From positions 1 through 53,587 of the forward strand of contig DKUN01000020.1 of NCBI GenBank assembly GCA_002490725.1: a stretch of DNA of 53,587 bases. Reading direction: 5' to 3'. Positions within the stretch are counted from its first letter, which is position 1, and each line of letters begins with the position of its first letter. The notes beneath the pieces are model-generated. The model was not told the origin of the DNA. It did not search any database and was given only the letters and a program-made list of their open reading frames with translations. Made by a program: the position numbers and the translations under genes. Below are positions 24,781 to 32,768 of the stretch, in pieces. Source of the stretch: Porphyromonadaceae bacterium UBA7203 (lineage in GTDB: Bacteria > Bacteroidota > Bacteroidia > Bacteroidales > Muribaculaceae).

Positions 24781-26757
24781 ATGGAAGATAACATCAAGGA
24801 AACCGACCTCACGGCGCTGCCTGAAAACGCCTTTCGCGAACTTGGCGCCGACGAGGAATACCGTCCGATAATGCACCCCGCGCGTGAAACGCGCGAGGTG
24901 ACCCCCTACTCCGTAGGCATGGGCCTGCTGCTCGCCGTGGTTTTCTCGGCGGCGGCAGCCTACCTGGGCCTGCGTGTGGGCCAGGTGTTCGAGGCAGCGA
25001 TTCCCATCGCTATTATCGCCGTCGGCCTGAGCCAGGCGCTCGGCAAGAAAGACCCTCTGGGCCAGAACGTGATTATACAGAGCATCGGCGCCTGCTCGGG
25101 CGTCATCGTGGCAGGCGCCATCTTCACGCTCCCCGCGCTCTACATTCTCCAGGCAACCCATCCTGAAATAACCGTCGACTTCCTGCAGATTTTTCTGTCG
25201 TCGCTGCTCGGCGGTGTGCTCGGCATTCTCTTTTTCATTCCCTTCCGCAAATATTTTGTGAAGGATATGCACGGCAAGTATCCCTTCCCCGAGGCTACCG
25301 CCACGACCCAGGTGCTTGTCAGCGCCCAGGCCAAGGGCAGCGGCTCGCAGGCCAAGACGCTTGTCATCGCTTCGCTCATCGGCGGCATCTATGACTATGT
25401 CGTGGCCACGTTCGGATGGTGGGCCGAAACCGTAACCACCACTGCTTCGACCTGGGGCGCTGCCATCGCCGACAAGTTCAAGGTCGTCATGAGCTGCAAC
25501 ACCGGCGCCGCCCTGCTCGGTCTGGGTTACATCGTTGGCCTGAAATATGCCTTCGTAATCTTTGCCGGCTCAGTGTTCGTTTGGTGGGTGATTATTCCGC
25601 TCGCCGCTACCGGTTCGGCCGAAATGGCCGCCATGGGCCCCGATGCCATCTTTAAGGACTATGCCCGCCTCATCGGCATCGGCGGTATCGCCATGGCCGG
25701 CATTATCGGCATTATCAAGTCGGCCCCGATTATCAAGCAGGCCGTAGGCCTCGCCGCACGTGAAATGAAGGGCGGCTCGGCTTCGGCCGAAAAGAGCGTG
25801 CGCTGGCAAACTGACCTCAGCATGAAGTCGGTTGTGGCCTATATGGTGCTTGCGCTGATTGTGACGTTCCTCTTCTTCTGGCTCGGCGTAATCGGCACAC
25901 TCTGGCAGGCCGCAGTGGCCTGGGTTGTTGTGACCGTGATTGCATTCCTGTTCACCACGGTGGCCGCCAACGCCATTGCCATCGTTGGTTCCAACCCCGT
26001 TAGCGGCATGACGCTGATGACCCTGATTATCGCCTCGGCCATTTTCGTGGCCATCGGTCTTGACGGCACGTCGGGTATCGTGACCGCAATGGTTATCGGC
26101 GGTGTGGTCTGCACCGCGCTCTCCATGGCCGGCGGCTTCGTGACCGACCTCAAAATCGGCTACTGGCTCGGCTCCACGCCCAAAAAGCAGGAAACCTGGA
26201 AGTTCCTCGGCACTCTCGTCAGCGCCGCAACCGTGGGCGGCGTCATTCTGCTGCTCAATCAGGTCTATGGCTTCTATGTCACGGCCGAACATCCCGACCC
26301 CCTGGTGGCCCCTCAGGCCAACGCCATGGCCAAGGTAATCGAGCCGATGATGACCGGCGGCGAGACTCCGTGGATTCTCTACTTCTGCGGCGCCGTGCTG
26401 GCTCTGCTGCTCAACTGGCTCGGCGTGCCTGCGCTGGCCTTCTGCCTGGGCATGTTCATTCCGCTGTCGCTCAACACGCCGATGCTCGTCGGCGGCGCAG
26501 TTGCCTGGTTCGTGAAAAACAGCACCAAGGACGCATCGCTGGCGTCGGCACGTCACGACCGCGGCACGCTCATATCCTCCGGCCTCATTGCCGGCGGCGC
26601 CCTGTTCGGCGTGTTTGCCGCACTGACCAAGTTCTGCGGCTTCGAATATGCAAGCCCCCTGAGCGAAACCACCTCGCAGCTGCTCGGCTGCGTGATGTAT
26701 GCCGCCATCATCTGCTATCTCTGGTGGTCAAGCTGCCGTGAAAAGCGCGTCGCTTAA
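24781..26757 (+). CDS. OPT-family oligopeptide transporter
   Basis: 658 residues with about 14-16 hydrophobic segments and the OPT start region (REVTPYSVGMGLLLAVVFSAAAAYLGLRVGQVFEA). GSNPVSGMT and GKYPFPEATATTQVLVS are further OPT signatures. Family knowledge: Bacteroidetes OPT proteins import oligopeptides or metal-peptide conjugates. It overlaps the downstream MATE gene by about 20 bases and follows the POT transporter by 5 bases. Confidence 0.9.
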   Translation: MEDNIKETDLTALPENAFRELGADEEYRPIMHPARETREVTPYSVGMGLLLAVVFSAAAAYLGLRVGQVFEAAIPIAIIAVGLSQALGKKDPLGQNVIIQSIGACSGVIVAGAIFTLPALYILQATHPEITVDFLQIFLSSLLGGVLGILFFIPFRKYFVKDMHGKYPFPEATATTQVLVSAQAKGSGSQAKTLVIASLIGGIYDYVVATFGWWAETVTTTASTWGAAIADKFKVVMSCNTGAALLGLGYIVGLKYAFVIFAGSVFVWWVIIPLAATGSAEMAAMGPDAIFKDYARLIGIGGIAMAGIIGIIKSAPIIKQAVGLAAREMKGGSASAEKSVRWQTDLSMKSVVAYMVLALIVTFLFFWLGVIGTLWQAAVAWVVVTVIAFLFTTVAANAIAIVGSNPVSGMTLMTLIIASAIFVAIGLDGTSGIVTAMVIGGVVCTALSMAGGFVTDLKIGYWLGSTPKKQETWKFLGTLVSAATVGGVILLLNQVYGFYVTAEHPDPLVAPQANAMAKVIEPMMTGGETPWILYFCGAVLALLLNWLGVPALAFCLGMFIPLSLNTPMLVGGAVAWFVKNSTKDASLASARHDRGTLISSGLIAGGALFGVFAALTKFCGFEYASPLSETTSQLLGCVMYAAIICYLWWSSCREKRVA

Positions 26758-28027
26758 CCGCTCCATCCTGGCTCTGGCCCTGCCGGCCATAGTCGCAAAC
26801 ATTACAACTCCGCTGCTCAGCCTGGTCGACATTGCAATTGTCGGCCATCTGGGCAGCGCCGCTTTTGTGGCCGCTATCGCCGTCGGCGGCTCGCTGTTCA
26901 ACATGGTTTACTGGCTCTTCGGCTTTTTGCGGTTCGGCACCTCGGGGCTCACAGCACAGGCCTACGGCCGCGGCGACCTCTATAACCAGCGCCTCACGGC
27001 CCTCCGCTCAATGGCCATAGCCCTCGCGGCGGGGCTGCTGCTGATTCTGCTGCAGTGGCCCATAGGCTGCCTCGCCCTCGCTCTGATGGACCCCGACCCG
27101 CCGACGCGCGCCCTCGCCCTGACCTACTTCTCCATCCTTATCTACGGCGCTCCCGCCGTGCTGCTCCAATATTCCCTGACCGGATGGTTCGTGGGGCGTC
27201 AGGACACCCGCTCGCCCATGATAGTGTCGCTCGTAGTCAACGTGGTCAACATCGGCGCCTCCCTGCTGCTGGTCTACGGCACCGGCCTCGATATCCGAGG
27301 CGTAGCCCTCGGCACGCTCATAGCCCAGTGGACAGGATGCCTGCTTGCCCTCGCCTTGGGGCGCCGACTGCTTATGAGCCGCCTCACTCCCTCGCCACGC
27401 TTCACCCCCGGCTCGATCGGCGACTTTTTCCGCATCAATGCCAACATATTCCTGCGCACGCTCTGTCTCATCGCCGTCACCGTCTGGTTCACCCGCGCCG
27501 GCGCTGCCCAAGGCGCCGTCATGCTCGCGGTCAACACTCTGCTGCTTCAGCTGTTCACCCTTTTCAGCTACTTCATGGACGGCTTTGCCTTTGCCGCCGA
27601 GGCCCTATGCGGAAAATACTTCGGCGCCGGCGACTCCGCCGGTCTGCGCCGCTGCATGCGCCGCTTCATGCTCTGGGGTGGTGCGGTCGCTATCATCTTC
27701 ACAGCCCTCTACGCCCTCGGCGGCGACGCCCTGCTGCGTCTGCTCACCGACGACCTTGCCGTGCTTGACGCCTCGCGCCCCTACCGCCTCTGGGCCGTAG
27801 CCATCCCCCTGGCCGGATTTATGGCCTTTACCTGGGACGGCATCGTCATCGGCCTCACCCAGACGCGCCTCATGCTCCGAAGCATGGCCCTCGCCACCAT
27901 CCTCTACTTCGCCCTCTGGACGCTCCTCGCCCCCGCGCTCGGCAACCACGCCCTCTGGCTCGCCTTCCTCGACTACCTCCTTGCCCGCGGCCTCCTCCTC
28001 CCCCTCCTCTCCCTCCGCCGCCTCTGA
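26738..28027 (+). CDS. MATE-family multidrug/cation antiporter
   Basis: About 429 residues with twelve predicted membrane helices in two halves. The MATE start ILALALPAIVANITTPLLS and the VDIAIVGHLG and LRFGTSGLTAQAYGRGD blocks are characteristic of the NorM/DinF type. The start is uncertain: GTG 26738 places the protein a typical few residues before helix 1 and is preferred; ATG 26699 adds 13 unconserved residues. It overlaps the OPT gene and is the last gene of the cluster. Family knowledge: Na+ or H+ driven export of cationic compounds. Confidence 0.9.
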   Translation: MKSASLNRSILALALPAIVANITTPLLSLVDIAIVGHLGSAAFVAAIAVGGSLFNMVYWLFGFLRFGTSGLTAQAYGRGDLYNQRLTALRSMAIALAAGLLLILLQWPIGCLALALMDPDPPTRALALTYFSILIYGAPAVLLQYSLTGWFVGRQDTRSPMIVSLVVNVVNIGASLLLVYGTGLDIRGVALGTLIAQWTGCLLALALGRRLLMSRLTPSPRFTPGSIGDFFRINANIFLRTLCLIAVTVWFTRAGAAQGAVMLAVNTLLLQLFTLFSYFMDGFAFAAEALCGKYFGAGDSAGLRRCMRRFMLWGGAVAIIFTALYALGGDALLRLLTDDLAVLDASRPYRLWAVAIPLAGFMAFTWDGIVIGLTQTRLMLRSMALATILYFALWTLLAPALGNHALWLAFLDYLLARGLLLPLLSLRRL

Positions 28028-28040
28028 AATTTCTCTTAAA

Positions 28041-28071
28041 TTTGAGGTTATTGTTTTTTTTTGTATCTTTG
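28041..28071 (+). promoter_or_regulatory. consensus promoter before the structured RNA
   Basis: TTTG (28041-28044), 19 bases including a run of T, then TATCTTTG (28064-28071), the strongest consensus match in the window. The start would be near 28077, about 350 bases before the first lipoprotein start. Confidence 0.85.
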
Positions 28072-28076
28072 CACAG

Positions 28077-28345
28077 AATTCGTGAGGTAGATAGAGTTTT
28101 ACCACGGGTTCATCGACATGGAAAAAGCGTTTACTCGACGTTTGATTCTTGATTACTAGGAATTCTCGCAAAATTCAATACGGAGTCAAGGATGAAGCAA
28201 CAGTAGATGCCCCTTTATATGCGATTTTCCACATTCATTGATACCGCTGCTGATATGGCGGCGACGATGAATGTTAGGCTTGCATATATAAGCGTGGGCT
28301 TCTGCGTTGCCGTCCAACTCCCAAGGCAATGCGAGAAGCCTCTAG
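28077..28345 (+). ncRNA. candidate structured RNA (free sRNA or long 5' leader)
   Basis: Directly after the promoter the sequence folds strongly. AGAATTC (28075-28081) can pair with GAATTCT (28160-28166). A three-part hairpin joins TATATGC (28216-28222) with GCATATA (28282-28288), ACATTCATTG (28231-28240) with CGATGAATGT (28265-28274), and CCGC with GCGG at the tip. A second hairpin joins GGCTTCTGCGTTGCC (28297-28311) with GGCAATGCGAGAAGCC (28325-28340), 15 pairs with one bulge. No RNase P, tmRNA, SRP or rRNA signature was recognised. A 6S-like or Bacteroidales-specific sRNA, or a control leader for the lipoproteins, are the alternatives. Confidence 0.6.
28118..28159 (+). CDS. possible 13-residue leader peptide
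   Basis: ATG at 28118 opens MEKAFTRRLILDY and a stop follows at 28157. It lies about 40 bases after the predicted transcript start, and its stop sits directly against the 28160-28166 stem arm. There is no ribosome-binding purine run and no family to compare, so it may be chance. Confidence 0.2.
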   Translation: MEKAFTRRLILDY

Positions 28346-28430
28346 TAGAAGGACGAGCAACAAGTACAGATTCCTGCGCTTTTTGATTATTTTATCCGGC
28401 CTTCAGGGAATCGCGGCCGATTTATACGTC

Positions 28431-29528
28431 ATGTTACATAAACACACTCGTTCTCTTTATGTTGTTTTACTAAGTTTAATGTCATGTTTGTTTTTCAGTT
28501 CGTGCTCCGACGACGATGCTGACATAGTTGGAGGCTCTTCGCAACATATTTCAGGGCATTGGATTGGAGAATACACCTACTATAATCCTGTAGGCGGCAT
28601 GAAATCACAGTTCCTGTATGTGGATTTCAACGAAGATGGCTCAGGCAAGCTCGAATATACCGGACCTGTGAATTATGCCGTGTCTTATTTCTCTTATAGT
28701 GTGTCGGGCTCGACCATCCGTTGCGTGGGAGCACATGGCAATATGGCAGAAGGGAGCGTCACTACCGACTTTGAAATGTCGTTGCGCATTGAGGGCGACC
28801 GCCTCATCCCGCTTGACAAGTACAGCAACTTCATTCTTACCCGCGACGGGTCGGTCGTTACAACCGAGGGGGGCTCCGAGGTAGTTGACCAAAGCAATCT
28901 GCTGCGCGGGGTGTGGATTATGGATGACAAGACTTCGCTTGTGGAATTCAAGGCCGACAACTCTTATACGGAGTATGTGCTTGACCCTCCCGGAAGCAAA
29001 ACATACTCATCAGTGACAACAGGCAGCTATGAATACAATGCTGTCAAGAACTGGCTTACCATAAACGGTGCGCGTTTTCAAATAGCCCAGTTATACGAAC
29101 AAAGAATGGCGCTCGAGGCTCCGTCGGGAGTAATACTGTATTACAACAAAGGCGCACAGACAGATGTCCCTGTTCAGAATAATATCGTAGGCACATTAGT
29201 GAGCGGTCGTACATGGTGCACGCGTAATGCTGCTAATGTATTTGTGTTTAATACCTTAGACGATGTGATATACATGGAAAACGGACCCAAAGTCGGTTCT
29301 TTGGGTACAGTGGTTCTTGTGGCGCGGGGAACGTTCTCGATTGCAGGAAGTAAAATGACATGTAGATTCTATGATGTGTCGTGGGATGCTTCGTCTTCAT
29401 ATCCGAATATCTTCCCGGGTTGGACTGCCGGCAAATCCGTCACCAAGACCTACACTATTGAAATGTCGCTCAATTGCTTTATTGTCACCGACCCTGCCGG
29501 CAAAAAAATGTATATGTATGCAGATTGA
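28431..29528 (+). CDS. two-lobed beta-rich lipoprotein (type A)
   Basis: 365 residues starting MLHKHTRSLYVVLLSLMSC with lipobox FFSSC. The frame is open for 34 codons upstream (from 28329), but those codons lie in the structured RNA and give no signal peptide. Two similar beta lobes follow, each opened by a W-containing strand: SGHWIGEYTYYNP near residue 30 and LRGVWIMDDKTSLVEF near residue 160. This is the look of lipocalin-like domains of Bacteroidales lipoproteins, with a third, less clear beta section to the C terminus. No catalytic motif. It is the first gene of the four-lipoprotein row and resembles the protein at 30672 in design only. Function unknown. Confidence 0.7.
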   Translation: MLHKHTRSLYVVLLSLMSCLFFSSCSDDDADIVGGSSQHISGHWIGEYTYYNPVGGMKSQFLYVDFNEDGSGKLEYTGPVNYAVSYFSYSVSGSTIRCVGAHGNMAEGSVTTDFEMSLRIEGDRLIPLDKYSNFILTRDGSVVTTEGGSEVVDQSNLLRGVWIMDDKTSLVEFKADNSYTEYVLDPPGSKTYSSVTTGSYEYNAVKNWLTINGARFQIAQLYEQRMALEAPSGVILYYNKGAQTDVPVQNNIVGTLVSGRTWCTRNAANVFVFNTLDDVIYMENGPKVGSLGTVVLVARGTFSIAGSKMTCRFYDVSWDASSSYPNIFPGWTAGKSVTKTYTIEMSLNCFIVTDPAGKKMYMYAD

Positions 29529-29555
29529 TTAATACAAAAAATAAAACTTACATCA

Positions 29556-30626
29556 ATGAAACTTACAATCCATCTATCAGCTGTTGCTTTTATGGTAATA
29601 GCAGTTCTCTCCGGTTGTGACGAGAATTCACCTTATTCCGGCTCAAGTTCCGGTTCAGGTTCGGGGTCGTCGGGAGTAGCCTACGGAGATATCGCGACAG
29701 TAAGCGCCGTTCCTAAGGCTTATACAGCAGTACTTAAAGGAGTTTCCGGAGGAAGCCGGATACCTGATGAAGTAGGGTTTGAATATTGCTATAACACCGA
29801 TTTTAACAATCAGGAAACGGGACGTGTGGCCTGCGACGGATTGTTGGGCGACTACGAGTTGGAGGCAACAGGTCTGACTGATTTGATGACCGTATATTAT
29901 AGGGCCTACAAGGTTGTTGACGATGAGGTGTATTACGGCAAAATTGAAAGTTTTGAAACACCTCAGGGTTCTTACACCCTCTATGGCAAGACCTACAAAT
30001 TCATCAAGGTAGAAGGAGGCACATACGGCTCGTTCAGCATGATGCAGACCGAGCTGCCTTATGATGCCGTCATGGAGATTGACGGAAGGGAAATCGGGGC
30101 GTTAGACCTTAATGGTGACCGTTCTGTTACAAAAGGCGAGGTACGGGAATTCATTAGTCGTACGAATATGTGCCTCAGAGCTCCCTCTTATGAAGAATGG
30201 CGAATTGCGGCTACAGGCGGATTCAAGGGTAACGGCTATACATATAGCGGCAGTGACAATCTTAACAGCGTTGGGTGGTATGCGGATAATTCCGAGGGTT
30301 CACGCCGACGTCCTGCTCAAAAAGGCGCAAACGAACTCGGTTTCTACGACATGAGCGGCAATTATGCCGAATTTATAGGAAAATTTACGCCTGAGCAGTT
30401 AGATTTGACGGTCGATTATGCCAAGGCATTCGTCAGCTCAACAAGAGATATGAGCGCAATTATTTTTAATACGACGTTTGGCGGAACTATGACTTGTGGA
30501 GGCACATGGAATTCTCCGGCTTCAGCATGTACTGTTGACTCCAAATTAGTTGGGTCGTTTACCGGAACAAACAAATTTGATTGCAGTTTGTATACGTTCA
30601 GGTTTGTTTATTCCCGTCCGGACTGA
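29556..30626 (+). CDS. lipoprotein with FN3-like and degenerate FGE-sulfatase-like domains (type B)
   Basis: 356 residues with lipobox VLSGC and a Ser/Gly linker (residues about 28-42). An FN3-like beta domain follows (about 45-140; AYTAVLKGVSGGSRIP, VYYRAYKVVDDEVYYG). The rest resembles the formylglycine-generating-enzyme fold: RAPSYEEWRIAATGG takes the place of the usual RLPTEAEWEYAARGG, and GANELGFYDMSGNYAEF is nearly canonical. A full EF-hand-like loop, DLNGDRSVTKGE (184-195), precedes it. Cys314 and Cys325 (TCGGTW ... SACTVDSK) are shared with the paralogue at 31446, but the catalytic cysteine pair of true FGE is not evident. So a binding rather than oxidase role is inferred. It is 27 bases after gene A. 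Confidence 0.75.
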   Translation: MKLTIHLSAVAFMVIAVLSGCDENSPYSGSSSGSGSGSSGVAYGDIATVSAVPKAYTAVLKGVSGGSRIPDEVGFEYCYNTDFNNQETGRVACDGLLGDYELEATGLTDLMTVYYRAYKVVDDEVYYGKIESFETPQGSYTLYGKTYKFIKVEGGTYGSFSMMQTELPYDAVMEIDGREIGALDLNGDRSVTKGEVREFISRTNMCLRAPSYEEWRIAATGGFKGNGYTYSGSDNLNSVGWYADNSEGSRRRPAQKGANELGFYDMSGNYAEFIGKFTPEQLDLTVDYAKAFVSSTRDMSAIIFNTTFGGTMTCGGTWNSPASACTVDSKLVGSFTGTNKFDCSLYTFRFVYSRPD

Positions 30627-30671
30627 TTTGATTTAAGTAATTAAGTAACGTAGAAGTAAGATATAATAGTT

Positions 30672-31439
30672 ATGAGAAAGAAATTTTTTATTGCAGTTGC
30701 AATGCTGCTGTCTGTTGGTTTAGTATCTTGTGGAGATGATGAACCGGAAATTCCTGCAGTTAATGACAGTATAACCGATGCCGAGCCAAAACCAGAAGAG
30801 GCTGAAATTCCATTCAGCGGGTGTTGGCAACGAGGTGCAGGTTCGGTTTCTGAGACTTTCTTGAGAATCGGAGATTATGGAGAATCAACCTTTTTCAGGT
30901 GCGTTAATGGAAAGGTTGTAGACTACTGGTTTTTTAATGTCAGCAAACTGGAGTCTGGGAAATATAGTATTTATAATCTGATGGGCGACAGTCAGGAAGA
31001 TATAGAGAGTATTTCCCAATCTGATTCGGAGCTTACTCTTTCGTCGGTTAAGTTTACCAGATGTGAAGAAGGTGATATTAAGGCGCGCTTCAAAGGTGTG
31101 TATTTTCCTGACTATGACGATTCGTTCTGGTCAAACGCAATTCTTGGAGAGTGGGGTGGCGTTTACGAGGACGGTTCGGATACTGATGAGCCTGTGTGGG
31201 TGACATTCAATAGCCGTACTTCATTCTCTGATTCTTTGTGGAAAACAGATGTGCTGAGTGGCAGCTATGAACTGCGAGGCTTCAATCTCTGGTTAAACGG
31301 GCAAACACATGTGACAGAATTATTGGGCAATTCAGGATGTCAGTCTGTTAGCGTTAGATTTGATGGGACAGATAATAATACTATGATCTGGCTGTCAAAT
31401 ACTACAGGTATTAAATTCAAATTTAGTAAAATTCTCTGA
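30672..31439 (+). CDS. beta-rich lipoprotein (type A')
   Basis: 255 residues with lipobox GLVSC followed by an acidic Pro/Glu linker (GDDEPEIPAV). The remainder is beta-rich with two W-led strands (FSGCWQRGAGSV and LGEWGGVYEDGS), the same design as the longer lipoprotein at 28431, though sequence identity looks low. No catalytic motif or known family could be named with certainty; lipocalin-like is a guess. It sits between the two FGE-like lipoproteins and shares the operon. AT-rich codon use. Confidence 0.65.
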   Translation: MRKKFFIAVAMLLSVGLVSCGDDEPEIPAVNDSITDAEPKPEEAEIPFSGCWQRGAGSVSETFLRIGDYGESTFFRCVNGKVVDYWFFNVSKLESGKYSIYNLMGDSQEDIESISQSDSELTLSSVKFTRCEEGDIKARFKGVYFPDYDDSFWSNAILGEWGGVYEDGSDTDEPVWVTFNSRTSFSDSLWKTDVLSGSYELRGFNLWLNGQTHVTELLGNSGCQSVSVRFDGTDNNTMIWLSNTTGIKFKFSKIL

Positions 31440-31445
31440 TATCAA

Positions 31446-32558
31446 ATGAAAAGTATCAAGTTTTGGTGTATGGCCGGAATGCTTGCATTGGCGCCGGTTC
31501 TTGTTTCGTGTGAAAAAAACTCGGCTCCACATTCGTGGATTGAACCGGGAGATTCGTCCGGTTCCGATGATGATACCGGTAATAATGGTGGCGAAAGCGG
31601 AGGTCCGTCGTTTAATTATCTTGATGTAGAGACTCTGGAGGCTGATCCGCAGTCATATAACGCTATGCTCCACGGGCGTATTTCGGGCTCTAAGATACCT
31701 TCGGTTGTCGGATTTCAGGTCAGCTATGATGCTGACTTTCCGAAGAGCTATACGCAGGATGTTTCAATCGAAGGTGTGGGCGGCCGGTTTAAAATACAAG
31801 TGGCCAAACTTGTAGACCTTGCCATAGTGTACTATCGGGCATATGCGGTAATTGACGGTGAATATGTTTATGGTGCAACGCGTAATTTTGAGACACGTCA
31901 GGGCACTTACAAGGTCGATGGTGTTACCTACAAATTTATCAAGGTTACAGGTTTGCATACCGGTTCATACAGTATGATGCAGACCGAAATGCCATCGACT
32001 TCTACTATTGAGTTCGAGGGCGTTAAAATGATGCCTGATATTAATGCTAATGGAGAAATGACTAAAGGCGAGTTTAGAGAGTTTCTTAGTGCTTTCCCGT
32101 TTGTTATGAGAGGTCCGGCTGTCGTAGAATGGCAGTTCGCAGCAAAAGGAGGCAATGATTCACAAGGGTTACTGTATAGTGGCAGCGATATTGCCGACGA
32201 TGTTGCATGGACCTCATCGAATTCAGGAGGGTCGGCAAAACGCGTGGCGCTTAAAGCTCCTAATGAACTCGGATTCTACGACATGAGCGGCAATTATGCC
32301 GAATTCTGTGCTGCTTATAATGATGATCAGCTGTTGGATATGGCTGACAATGTTAGAAAATTTGCAGTCACTGTTCGCGATGTATCAGCAGAAATATTCA
32401 ACCTGACATGGGCTGTCGGCGGCGGCGCATGCGGGGGCATGTGGAGTTCCGCTCCGTCGCAATGCACTGTTGACTCTAAAGTGCCCTTCTCGTTAAGTAG
32501 TAATAAGTTCGACGCAAACCGTTATTGCTATCGACTGGTTTATTCGCGTCCTGATTGA
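31446..32558 (+). CDS. lipoprotein with FN3-like and degenerate FGE-like domains (type B')
   Basis: 370 residues, a clear paralogue of the protein at 29556. It has lipobox VLVSC, an acidic Gly/Asp linker, an FN3-like domain (VYYRAYAVIDGEYVYG) and then the FGE-like part with the segment TYKFIKVTG, the EF-hand-like DINANGEMTKGE (198-209), RGPAVVEWQFAAKGG, APNELGFYDMSGNYAEF and ACGGMWSS ... CTVDSK. The Cys pair, the EF-like loop and the C-terminal YSRPD are conserved between the two copies. It is the last lipoprotein of the row, 6 bases after its neighbour, and is followed by the inverted repeat 32566-32660. Confidence 0.75.
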   Translation: MKSIKFWCMAGMLALAPVLVSCEKNSAPHSWIEPGDSSGSDDDTGNNGGESGGPSFNYLDVETLEADPQSYNAMLHGRISGSKIPSVVGFQVSYDADFPKSYTQDVSIEGVGGRFKIQVAKLVDLAIVYYRAYAVIDGEYVYGATRNFETRQGTYKVDGVTYKFIKVTGLHTGSYSMMQTEMPSTSTIEFEGVKMMPDINANGEMTKGEFREFLSAFPFVMRGPAVVEWQFAAKGGNDSQGLLYSGSDIADDVAWTSSNSGGSAKRVALKAPNELGFYDMSGNYAEFCAAYNDDQLLDMADNVRKFAVTVRDVSAEIFNLTWAVGGGACGGMWSSAPSQCTVDSKVPFSLSSNKFDANRYCYRLVYSRPD

Positions 32559-32565
32559 ATTAAAG

Positions 32566-32660
32566 ACCTCGCGCATGCGTAGTGAGAGAGTGTTTTCCGG
32601 CATGATTCTCGGCATGACAGCCGCGCGTCACGTCGTAAGTCTCTACCGCATGCGCGAGTC
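32566..32660. repeat. long imperfect inverted repeat after the lipoprotein row
   Basis: CTCGCGCATGCG (32568-32579) is the exact reverse complement of CGCATGCGCGAG (32647-32658). With small bulges the arms extend to about 18 bp and inwards through GAGAGA/TCTCT. The loop holds a direct repeat of CGGCATGA (32598 and 32610). A GGTTTTA follows on the plus strand, so it may end the lipoprotein transcript; an element boundary is the alternative. Confidence 0.75.
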
Positions 32661-32752
32661 TCGGTTTTACGGAGTGTAAGCTCTGCTGTTGCCGACTGAG
32701 GCGGGGGTGAAAAATACCCGATTGGGGGTATGGGAGGATGGAGGATTTTTTG

Positions 32753-32760
32753 TAACTTTG
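32753..32760 (+). promoter_or_regulatory. -7 promoter element of the hemerythrin-LuxR gene
   Basis: TAACTTTG preceded by T-runs, with 8 bases to the ATG at 32769. No well placed TTTG was found upstream. The mRNA would be leaderless or nearly so. Confidence 0.55.
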
Positions 32761-32768
32761 CGGTCACT

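Larger units (their letters stand above)
28028..32660. other. AT-richer island of four lipoproteins bounded by structured DNA
   Basis: By eye the base composition drops clearly relative to both flanks, and codon use loses the strong G/C third-position bias of the neighbours. The stretch starts right after the MATE stop with a consensus promoter and a folded, non-coding 270 bases. It carries four lipoprotein genes in one direction and ends at the inverted repeat 32566-32660. Acquisition by transfer is inferred; no integrase or transposase was seen. Confidence 0.5.

Noticed and set aside
28077..28345. Retron or tmRNA as explanation of the folded region
   Set aside because: No reverse transcriptase nearby, and no tRNA-like ends or CCA; the long hairpin alone is not enough.
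28207..28386. 59-codon open frame through the structured RNA
   Set aside because: It crosses both hairpins and has no recognisable protein features; the RNA folding explains the sequence better.
28329..28430. N-terminal extension of the first island lipoprotein
   Set aside because: It lies in the hairpin region, has no signal features, and the lipoprotein signal begins at 28431.
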